The notes beneath the pieces were generated by a model. It saw nothing but the letters and a program-made list of their open reading frames with translations, ran no database searches and was not told where the DNA came from. A DNA stretch of 61,373 nt, taken from Bacteroidetes bacterium RIFCSPLOWO2_12_FULL_35_15. GTDB lineage: Bacteria; Bacteroidota; Bacteroidia; 2-12-FULL-35-15. The stretch lies in assembly GCA_001769385.1 (NCBI GenBank), contig MEPB01000062.1, positions 1 through 61,373 on the forward strand, in the 5' to 3' direction. This document shows positions 51,679 through 58,720 of this stretch, piece after piece (the first letter of the stretch is position 1; the number at the start of each line of letters is the position of its first letter). The position numbers and the translations under genes are program-made.

Positions 51679-52203
51679 CTATCTAAGAATTGTAGGATAA
51701 AATAGTTGAATTATAAACACCCCTGCAATCATCAATGCGAAACACAAACAGAATCCAATTGCTAAATTTTTATATTTTTTCGCTCCCCTCCTTGCTTCTA
51801 TAATTTTAAACATATTTAATACTGAATAATTAATTTTCTTAAATTTCGTTTCGGTTTTAACAACATAATCAGAAGCGCCATGTTTAAGTGATTTTACTGC
51901 AATATCAATATGGTCATCACTTGTGAGTATGATCACATTTGTTTCAGGACTCTCCTTTTTGATCCAGTCCAAAACTTTTATTCCGTCAGCAGCATTCGGA
52001 AACTTACTATTAAGGTGATAATCAAGAATAACCAATTCCGGCATCTCTCGTACAAATCTATCCATACAACTTTCTCCTGTATCAAATAAATGGATCTTTA
52101 TTGGTGCTTTTGGAAAAGTGTTTTCAATATCTGATTTTAGGGCCATTCTGAATATTTCATTGTCCTCGACAATAAAAATATTGATTTGATTTTTTGTGTC
52201 CAT
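51679..52203 (-). CDS. Response regulator with C-terminal transmembrane anchor
   Basis: A 174-aa protein: receiver domain (about residues 8-130; phospho-Asp in LVILDYHLNSKFPNAADG, Thr/Ser in LTSDDHID, Lys in DYVVKTETK), then a short basic linker (EARRGAKKYKN) and one strong transmembrane helix (LAIGFCLCFALMIAGVFIIQ) close to the C-terminus. A tail-anchored receiver is unusual. It would hold the phospho-acceptor at the inner membrane, perhaps near the hybrid kinase at 58721. Confidence 0.85.
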   Translation of the reverse strand: MDTKNQINIFIVEDNEIFRMALKSDIENTFPKAPIKIHLFDTGESCMDRFVREMPELVILDYHLNSKFPNAADGIKVLDWIKKESPETNVIILTSDDHIDIAVKSLKHGASDYVVKTETKFKKINYSVLNMFKIIEARRGAKKYKNLAIGFCLCFALMIAGVFIIQLFYPTILR

Positions 52204-52270
52204 ATTTTTTTTTGTTAGTTTATATAATAATTTATGTGTTTCTATTTTGAATAATTAATTGCAAAAATAA

Positions 52271-52319
52271 AACCGTGACGCTAATTCCATGGCTCAAAAA
52301 CAGGCGGAATGTCACGGTT
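52271..52319 (-). terminator. Terminator overlapping the 3' end of the 52281 gene
   Basis: AACCGTGAC and GTCACGGTT (9-bp stem), with inner GCTAATTCC / GGCGGAAT pairing. On the minus strand it is followed by TTATTTTTGC. The stem begins inside the coding sequence, so the last residues (IPPVFEPWN) of the protein are encoded by the hairpin. Confidence 0.75.
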
Positions 52320-52730
52320 AAGAATTTCATTAATAAAATGCTCCACTTTGTTAAATGCTTCCTGATTTTTTTGGATATAAATACAATCATATTTTTTAAT
52401 TGCTTCAATAGCGACATTAAATTTCTCCTGAATACTTAACACAATTATTTTTGTTTTCGGCTTCAACATTTTAATACGTTTTATTATTTCCAACCCATTA
52501 TTTGCTTCCTCATATTTAGAGTTCAAAAAATAATCCATAATGATAATGCTCGGATTACGGTTTATTTCCATTAAACACATTTCTCCTATTCTAAATATTT
52601 TTATTTCTTTTACATTAGGAAAATGATTTTGAATAAAAGTTTGCAATAATTTTGCATATACTTCATTGTCTTCCACAATGAAAATAATTTTTTCATTGTG
52701 ATTTATTTTTTTTAAAAGTTTCTTAAACAT
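52281..52730 (-). CDS. Single-domain response regulator, paralogue of 51158
   Basis: A 149-aa receiver (FIVEDNEVYAKLLQTFIQNH, phospho-Asp in IIIMDYFLNSKYEEANNGLE, Ser in VLSIQEK, Lys in YIQKNQEA), about 65% identical by eye to 51158-51562. The C-terminal extension NRDIPPVFEPWN comes from the overlapping terminator hairpin and is absent in the paralogue. No output domain. Part of the receiver series after the Hpt gene. Confidence 0.83.
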   Translation of the reverse strand: MFKKLLKKINHNEKIIFIVEDNEVYAKLLQTFIQNHFPNVKEIKIFRIGEMCLMEINRNPSIIIMDYFLNSKYEEANNGLEIIKRIKMLKPKTKIIVLSIQEKFNVAIEAIKKYDCIYIQKNQEAFNKVEHFINEILNRDIPPVFEPWN

Positions 52731-52832
52731 GATAAATTGTTTTATTATTTAAACCTAATTGATTTTTTCTTTTTAATTTCTTCAAATCTTGACGGCATAT
52801 TAAATTTAAGTTTATCAATTTAAACTTAAGAT

Positions 52833-53216
52833 TCAATTGCCTCTAATGGCCTTTAGAAGAGTTTTTTCAAGTTCGCCAATGCTATAATTTTGCTTTTGAA
52901 TATAGTCATACGCGCCTGCCTTCATTGTGTCAATCGCAACTTGTGCATCGGTCTGACAAGAGAGAATGATAATAGGAATTTTCGGTTTTCTGGAATGAAT
53001 TATTTTAAATGTTGCCAGCCCGTTCATTCCTTTACCCAAAAGGTGATCAAGAATAATAATGTCAGGATTATTGTCAAGTAGTTCAAGACATTCTTCACCC
53101 GTTGCAAAGGCTGTTACCTTAAAATTACCATGCTCTTTAAGAGCACTTTCAAGCATATACGTGTAAAGAAAATTATCTTCAACAATGAAAATACTTATTG
53201 CAGTTTGATGGTTCAT
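52833..53216 (-). CDS. Single-domain response regulator
   Basis: A 127-aa receiver with FIVEDNFLYTYML, phospho-Asp in IIILDHLLGKGMNG, Ser in IILSCQTDAQVAI and Lys in YDYIQKQNYS. No output domain. First of the receiver genes after the Hpt protein (MITE E lies between). It could pass phosphate to or from the Hpt protein. Confidence 0.84.
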   Translation of the reverse strand: MNHQTAISIFIVEDNFLYTYMLESALKEHGNFKVTAFATGEECLELLDNNPDIIILDHLLGKGMNGLATFKIIHSRKPKIPIIILSCQTDAQVAIDTMKAGAYDYIQKQNYSIGELEKTLLKAIRGN

Positions 53217-53294
53217 AATAAAGGTTTAATTTAAAATACTTTATTTTCTAAAAAATAAATAAACACGATTCTTGCTGTTTAACTTTTAGTATTA

Positions 53295-53482
53295 AGAGCC
53301 TGTTTAAATTCTAGTAAAAGACCAAATTTTTAATGCTTTTACTATTTTGTCATTTCGACTTAATAAACTTTTCTTAATATAAACTCCGAAAGAAATCTAA
53401 CTGAAATTATAATAAAAATGAGATTTCTACATACGGTCGAATTGACATATAAATCATTTTGAATGAAATTTTAAAAGGTTCT
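53295..53482. mobile_element. MITE family, copy E
   Basis: Ends AGAGCCTGTTTAAATTCTAG and AAATTTTAAAAGGTTCT are inverted repeats with changes. TGTCATTTCGACTTAAT and GGTCGAATTGACA form the inner pair. It ends at the last codons of the Hpt gene and may have altered that C-terminus. Confidence 0.75.
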
Positions 53483-53876
53483 AAATATAATTAAGTTTCT
53501 CTTTTTCAATTTCTCTAATTGCTTGATTACATATCAAGTTTAGCTGCTGATTTAATTGTTTTATTTTATCGAGATCTGTGGCCTTAGCACCCAGATCTTC
53601 CATTTCCTTCAAAATGGGAATAAGTATGGAAATACTCATAATGGAAACAGAAGATTTCATGGTATGGGAATAGTTTTTTATAACTAAATAATCTGCTTTG
53701 GCAATACCATCAGTAATTGATTGCAGTTCTTCAGGAATCTGTTTGAGAAAAACATCCATTATTGCTTTCATCATATTTTTTTTTCCACCTGTCATCTCAG
53801 AAAGGTAGGTAAGGTCACACACCGGTTCTATTATTGTGTTTTTTTGAATATCCTTTTCGGATTCGCTTTTTAACAT
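53481..53876 (-). CDS. Histidine phosphotransfer (Hpt) protein
   Basis: A 131-aa four-helix Hpt protein with the phosphorylated His in NYSHTMKSSVSIM (HxxK motif). It starts 1 bp after the stop of the hybrid kinase at 53878, so the pair is coupled. It would carry phosphate from the receiver of a hybrid kinase to the single-receiver proteins encoded downstream (53216, 52730, 52203, 51562). Confidence 0.88.
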   Translation of the reverse strand: MLKSESEKDIQKNTIIEPVCDLTYLSEMTGGKKNMMKAIMDVFLKQIPEELQSITDGIAKADYLVIKNYSHTMKSSVSIMSISILIPILKEMEDLGAKATDLDKIKQLNQQLNLICNQAIREIEKEKLNYI

Positions 53877-53877
53877 T

Positions 53878-55359
53878 TTATTTAGAATTAATAGTTAAGT
53901 CATACATTTTTTCAAAAAGCAGGTTTGCATTTATTGGTTTTGAAATGTAATCGTTCATCCCCAGGCTTAAGCACCTTTCTTTTTCACCAGCCATTGCATG
54001 AGCTGTCATTGCAATGATTGGAATATTATTTTTCATTTCCTTACGGATAATAGTTGCTGCTTCATAACCATTCATCACAGGCATTTCCATATCCATTAGA
54101 ATTATATCAAAGCATTTGTTGAGCGAAGTCGAATCCTTATTTTCTTTCAGTTTTTCAATTCCTACACTTCCATTTTCCGCCACTTGTAATTTTAAGTTAT
54201 ATTCTGAAAACAAACTCATGACCAGCATTACATTCAATCGGTTATCTTCTACCAGTAGAATATTTAACTTACTGAGTTCATTCATATCATATTTTTTTTC
54301 TTGAATTTCCGGAGTGTGCAGCACTTCTAATGTTTTTTTATACGAAATACAAAAAGAAAAAACAGAACCAATATTGAGTTCACTTTTTACAGACAAAGTG
54401 CCCCCTTGTAGTTCAACTAACTGTTTTGCAATACTCAAACCAAGTCCTGTTCCTCCATATTTTCTAGTGGTATGAGATTCTGCCTGCCGAAATCGTTCAA
54501 AAATATTCTCAAGCTTTTCCGGGGGTATTCCGATACCCGTATCTTTCACTAAAAATTCCAATACTATATTTTCATTCTCCTGAATACTTGGAGGGCTCTC
54601 CTGATTATTTTTAAGAACTTTTGCATGCACTTGTACAACTCCTTTTTTTGTGAATTTAATTGCATTTCCTGTAAGGTTGATAATAATTTGAGTCAGGCGA
54701 GTTGGATCCCCAAGTAAAACATCCGGAACATCTTCATCATAGCTGAAGACTAGGTCAAGATTTTTTTCCTTAGCCTTTCCCATCATCATGACATTAAGTG
54801 ATTTGAAAATTTCTTTCACACTAAAAGTCTGCTCTTCAAAAGTCATCATGCCTGCTTCGATCTTTGATATATCAAGTATGTCGTTGATAATAGTGAGTAG
54901 ATTTTCTCCTGCAGATTTTATCGTCCTCACATATTCCTTCTCCTTATCTTCCAGTTTTGCTTTGGATAATAAATCCGAAAAACCAATAATGGCATTCATT
55001 GGTGTACGAATCTCGTGACTCATATTAGCAAGAAATGCTTCTTTTAATTTTGTTGATTCTTCAGCTTTTTCCTTTGCTTCACTATAATCTTCAAGGATAT
55101 TAAGAACGGCACGTTGGGTATTTTCCAAATGCATTTTTTCCTCACTGTAATCATCCAGGATATTCAATAAAGCCCGCTGGCTGTCTTCCGAATGATATTT
55201 CTCTTCCGAGTAATCTTCTAAAATATTTAGTAGTGCTATTTCGGTATTCTGTAAATCAATTTTTTCTTCAGAAATAAACTCCTCATTTCTAACCTGAACT
55301 TTTTTAATTTCCTTAGGCTTGTTATTCATATTGTTATTTTGTGAAGAAGACGTTTGCAT
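53878..55359 (-). CDS. Soluble hybrid histidine kinase with N-terminal helix repeats
   Basis: A 493-aa protein without transmembrane segments. The N-terminus has three 20-aa repeats (each with LLNILEDYSEEK-type sequence, residues about 40-95), then a HisKA domain (His115 in NMSHEIRTPMNAIIG), HATPase (VKDTGIGIP, GGTGLGLSIAKQLV) and a receiver (ILLVEDNRLNV, phospho-Asp in IILMDMEMPVMNGYE, Lys in DYISKPINA). The absence of a sensor domain suggests input through the helix repeats, possibly by pairing with the PAS scaffold encoded upstream. The C-terminal half is close to that of 58721-61363. Confidence 0.9.
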   Translation of the reverse strand: MQTSSSQNNNMNNKPKEIKKVQVRNEEFISEEKIDLQNTEIALLNILEDYSEEKYHSEDSQRALLNILDDYSEEKMHLENTQRAVLNILEDYSEAKEKAEESTKLKEAFLANMSHEIRTPMNAIIGFSDLLSKAKLEDKEKEYVRTIKSAGENLLTIINDILDISKIEAGMMTFEEQTFSVKEIFKSLNVMMMGKAKEKNLDLVFSYDEDVPDVLLGDPTRLTQIIINLTGNAIKFTKKGVVQVHAKVLKNNQESPPSIQENENIVLEFLVKDTGIGIPPEKLENIFERFRQAESHTTRKYGGTGLGLSIAKQLVELQGGTLSVKSELNIGSVFSFCISYKKTLEVLHTPEIQEKKYDMNELSKLNILLVEDNRLNVMLVMSLFSEYNLKLQVAENGSVGIEKLKENKDSTSLNKCFDIILMDMEMPVMNGYEAATIIRKEMKNNIPIIAMTAHAMAGEKERCLSLGMNDYISKPINANLLFEKMYDLTINSK

Positions 55360-55398
55360 TTTTAAAAATTTAAAATAATTTTATAAATTAAAATAATA

Positions 55399-55570
55399 AG
55401 ACGCTGTTTAAGTTTTAGTAAATATTCTATTATCAAGGTTGTATTTACTTTGTCCTTTCAGGTCTTTCGAATTTGTTCAGGATAACCTAGAAGAAATCAC
55501 AATAAAATTTCTTTAAAAACTAGATTTCTTTGCGGTCGAAATGACCTAAAAACATTTTTAGTGAATTTTA
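55399..55570. mobile_element. MITE family, copy F
   Basis: The left end AGACGCTGTTTAAGTTTTAG matches copy C. The right end (AGTGAATTTTACTTTTTAA) is eroded and overlaps the 3' end of the PAS-scaffold gene by about 10 bp. GCGGTCGAAATGACC recalls the inner palindrome. Confidence 0.65.
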
Positions 55571-57723
55571 CTTTTTAATTCTTCTATTTCTTTTTTCAGC
55601 TCTATCATTTTTAGTTCCCGTCCTACCGTTAATTTTCTGAATCTTTCCAATTCCTCTATTCTCATTAACTCTTTTTCTCTGCCTGCAATTTCTCTTTCTG
55701 CTAATTGTTTTTGTTCTGTAATATCTCTTGCCACTACAACTGCACCCAACACATTTCCTCTATCGTCTTTATAAACCGACCCATTAAATAATACATCGGT
55801 TAGTTTACTATCCTTATGACGAAGCGTAAGTGGTGAATCGGCAACCGATCCTTTTGCATATACTTCCTGATAAACTTCACGCGCCTTTTGCGGTTCTGTG
55901 AAATAATCAAAGAAATCGCAGCCAATCAGTTTTTCACGTTCTATTCCTGTAATATTTACTGTTGCTTCATTCATGTCGGTGATCTTACCTTCGGTATTTA
56001 TAGTAAACAATGGGTCAAGACTAGCTTCAATAAGACTTAGAGAATATTTTGAAAGTAATTTTTGGGCAGTAACATCCCTGGCAACAATAACTACACCGAG
56101 TACATTTCCTCTGTCATCTTTGTAAACCGATCCATTGAATAATACATCGGTAAGTTTGCCATCTTTATGACGAAGCGTAAGTGGAGAATCGGCAACAGAT
56201 CCTTTTGCGAATACTTCCTGATAAACTTCACGCGCCTTTTGTGGCTCTGTAAAATAATTGAAGAAGTCGGAACCGATTAATTTTTCACGTTCCATTCCGG
56301 TAATGTTCACCAATGCCTCATTCATATCTGTTATCTTACCTTCTGTACTGATGGTAACCAATGGGTCAAGGCTAGCTTCAATAAGACTAAGTGAATATTG
56401 AGATGCTAATTTTGCAGAATAACTGAATGCCTCCAATTCTTTATTAGCAATTTCCCGTTTTTCTTTTTCTTTGTTTTGAAAGTCGAGTTCTATATCCGCA
56501 ATAACTAATTCTGCAGCGCGTTTTTCTTTCTCACCGGTTTGAAATACAAGTTCTTTATTTGCAATAAATAACTCGGCTGCCCGTTTTTCTTTTTCATCAT
56601 TTTGAAAAGCAAGTTCTTCGTTAGCAATAATTAACTCGGCCGCACGTTTTTCTTTCACTTCGTTTTGAAAAGCAAGTTCTTTGTTGGCAATGACTAATTC
56701 AGCGGCACGTTTTTCTTTTTCATCATTTTGAAAAGCAAGTTCTTTGTTGGCAATGACTAACTCTGCTGCACGTTTTTCTTTTTCATCATTTTGAAAAGCA
56801 AGTTCTTTGTTGGCAATGATTAATTCTGCAGCCCGTTTTTCTTTCTCATCGTTTTGAAAGACAAGTTCTTTATTTGCAATAATTAACTCTGCAGCGCGTT
56901 TTTCTTTCTCTTCGTTTTGAAAGGCAAGTTCTTTATTGGCAATGATTAATTCGGCAGCTCGTTTTTCTTTTTCTTCATTTTGGAAGGCTAGTTCTTTATT
57001 GGCAACAATTAATTCTTCTGCGCGCTTTTCTTTCTCTGCTGCCCTGTTTTCCTTTAATTCGTTTTGAAAGGCAAGTTCTTTGTTGGCAATGATTAACTCT
57101 GCTGCCCGTTTTTCTTTCTCATCATTTTGAAAAGCAAGTTCTTTGTTGGCAATGTCTAACTCTGCGGCACGTTTTTCTTTTTCATTATTTTGAAAGAGTA
57201 GTTCTTTATTAGCAATACTTAACTCGGCTGCTCTTTTTTCTTTCTCATCATTTTGAAAGGCAAGTTCTTTGTTGGCAATTCTTAATTCTATTGCCCATTT
57301 TTGCTCGGCTACATCTCTGGCAACTATCACAACACCCAAAACATTACTTTTATCATCTTTATAAACCGATCCATTAAATAAAACATCGGTAAGCTTACCA
57401 TCTTTATGACGAATTGTAAGTGGGGAGTCGGCAACAGATCCTTTGGCAAATACTTCCAGATAAACTTCACGCGCCTTTTGTAACTCAGTAAAATAATCAA
57501 AGAAGTCGGTTCCCGTAAGTTTTTCGCGAGTGATACCTGTAATATTTGCTAATGCCTCATTCATATCCGTAATCTTTCCATCTGTATTGATGGTAACCAA
57601 TGGGTCTAAGCTTGCTTCAATCAAACTACGGGCGTAATCAGATGACTGCTTCTGCGTAGAACCATTAATTGAAATCATACCATTTAGAATCTTTGCCGGC
57701 TTTTTGTTTTTTTGATTTTTCAT
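55558..57723 (-). CDS. PAS scaffold protein with 13 coiled-coil repeats, no kinase domain
   Basis: A 721-aa protein: one PAS/PAC unit (about 30-140), about 13 repeats of a 21-aa heptad unit (ANKELAFQNEEKEKRAAELI type, about 143-440), then two more near-identical PAS/PAC units (about 455-565 and 575-690) and a short C-terminal coiled coil. No HisKA, HATPase, GGDEF or other output is present. The three PAS units are about 85% alike, so they arose by duplication. The unit is exactly three heptads, so the rod length could vary by repeat number. It may sense and scaffold kinases of this cluster. Confidence 0.85.
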   Translation of the reverse strand: MKNQKNKKPAKILNGMISINGSTQKQSSDYARSLIEASLDPLVTINTDGKITDMNEALANITGITREKLTGTDFFDYFTELQKAREVYLEVFAKGSVADSPLTIRHKDGKLTDVLFNGSVYKDDKSNVLGVVIVARDVAEQKWAIELRIANKELAFQNDEKEKRAAELSIANKELLFQNNEKEKRAAELDIANKELAFQNDEKEKRAAELIIANKELAFQNELKENRAAEKEKRAEELIVANKELAFQNEEKEKRAAELIIANKELAFQNEEKEKRAAELIIANKELVFQNDEKEKRAAELIIANKELAFQNDEKEKRAAELVIANKELAFQNDEKEKRAAELVIANKELAFQNEVKEKRAAELIIANEELAFQNDEKEKRAAELFIANKELVFQTGEKEKRAAELVIADIELDFQNKEKEKREIANKELEAFSYSAKLASQYSLSLIEASLDPLVTISTEGKITDMNEALVNITGMEREKLIGSDFFNYFTEPQKAREVYQEVFAKGSVADSPLTLRHKDGKLTDVLFNGSVYKDDRGNVLGVVIVARDVTAQKLLSKYSLSLIEASLDPLFTINTEGKITDMNEATVNITGIEREKLIGCDFFDYFTEPQKAREVYQEVYAKGSVADSPLTLRHKDSKLTDVLFNGSVYKDDRGNVLGAVVVARDITEQKQLAEREIAGREKELMRIEELERFRKLTVGRELKMIELKKEIEELKSKIH
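56440..57297 (-). repeat. 63-bp coding tandem repeats in the PAS scaffold gene
   Basis: About 13 units with conserved AAGTTCTTTGTTGGCAATGA and CGTTTTTCTTTTTCATCATT segments (plus-strand reading). One unit near 57000-57040 has an extra 6- to 9-aa insert (ENRAAEKEKRAEE). The near identity of units around 56690-56830 suggests recent slippage. Confidence 0.85.
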
Positions 57724-57797
57724 TTTTAATATTTTGCATCTTGGTTTTGAAGATTTTTTACAAATCTCTTAATGGACCCAAATTTCCTTTAGGCTTT

Positions 57798-58412
57798 CTA
57801 TTTATTCAGGTTATTAGATTGTTCCACTATATATTTATTTAACATCGAATCAAGCGTATCAAAATATGCCTTTAAATTTTTGAGGGCTATTCCGGGATCT
57901 TTTTCATCAGGAATAGTCACCTTCATTTCATCTATATATTTATACATTTCGGGATACTTTTCCAGAATCAACATGGTAATTTTCAGAATTCTGGAATTAA
58001 ATTCTTTTTCCAAACTGTTTTTCAAAATGTTTTGTATGCGAATAAGAGCTGTTTCGCTTTTTACCACATATTCATAGGCTCCGTATGTAATACAGTCAAT
58101 GGCTATTTGAAGTTTATCTTCAGCAGATAGCATGATGACAATTATTCCAGAATTAATTTTCTTTATTTTTTTAAGAACGTCAAAACCATTCATTGCATTT
58201 TTAGAATCGGTATTTAAGTGATAATCCAATATTACTATATCAGCGGCTGTCTCAGGATTTTGTTCAATTTTTTTAAAACAATCCTCACCGGTTAAAAATG
58301 TTTCAATTTGTATTTCTGATTTGAAACATTCACCTAAGGAAAGCGCTAATGTTTTTAGAAACACTTCATTATCTTCTACTAAAAAAACGGAAATATTATC
58401 TTGTGGTCTCAT
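57798..58412 (-). CDS. Response regulator with unusual C-terminal domain
   Basis: I start at MRPQDNISVFLVED (58412). The longer ORF to 58523 runs through promoter copy 13 and cannot be translated from that promoter. The 204-aa protein has a receiver (FLVEDNEVFL, phospho-Asp in IVILDYHLNTDSKNAMNG, Ser in MLSAEDKL, Lys in YVVKSETA) and a 60-aa C-terminal domain (KYPEMYKYIDEMKVTIPDEK, LKNLKAYFDTLDSMLNKYI) that also exists alone at 25047-25403. No DNA-binding motif is recognisable. It starts the phosphorelay region. Confidence 0.85.
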   Translation of the reverse strand: MRPQDNISVFLVEDNEVFLKTLALSLGECFKSEIQIETFLTGEDCFKKIEQNPETAADIVILDYHLNTDSKNAMNGFDVLKKIKKINSGIIVIMLSAEDKLQIAIDCITYGAYEYVVKSETALIRIQNILKNSLEKEFNSRILKITMLILEKYPEMYKYIDEMKVTIPDEKDPGIALKNLKAYFDTLDSMLNKYIVEQSNNLNK

Positions 58413-58459
58413 GTTTATTTTTGTTTTAGTTAAATTATCAAACTCTTTTAGTGACATTA

Positions 58460-58527
58460 TAAAGGTGCGGACCTTTAAACTTGAATGTGTTACACAATCT
58501 TTTTTAATACTTACAAGATTCACACAT
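58460..58527 (-). promoter_or_regulatory. Shared stress promoter element, copy 13 (response-regulator operon)
   Basis: Minus strand: GTGTGAATCTTGTAAG, 15 bp, TGTAAC, 25 bp, TTTA. The last base of the -7 element deviates, but both spacings are kept. Confidence 0.72.
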
Positions 58528-58720
58528 ATTATTTCGGTGCTACCCGATTTTATATGGTTAACAGGTATATATTTTTATTTAAGACTTGTTAAAATTTTAT
58601 CTGGATAAAATAACGAATAGCATAAATGCTCCTTGTCAATTCATAACGAAAAGAGAACGCATAGAGAATGGAGGCGAAAACAATTTTTCATTGCACTTTT
58701 CCGATTCGCTTTTTATTTTT

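Noticed and set aside
56440-57297. 63-bp repeats as a CRISPR array or satellite
   Set aside because: They encode an in-frame coiled coil (three heptads per unit) within one long ORF.
57798-58523. Longer start of the response regulator at 58523
   Set aside because: The extra 37 codons lie over promoter copy 13 and do not resemble a receiver N-terminus. The start at 58412 gives a normal receiver.
6382-58527. The 13-copy element as a CRP/FNR site or as a mobile repeat
   Set aside because: It is not palindromic (direct TGTAAC boxes), is always upstream of a start codon in one orientation, and keeps spacing to a TTTG box, which repeats would not do.
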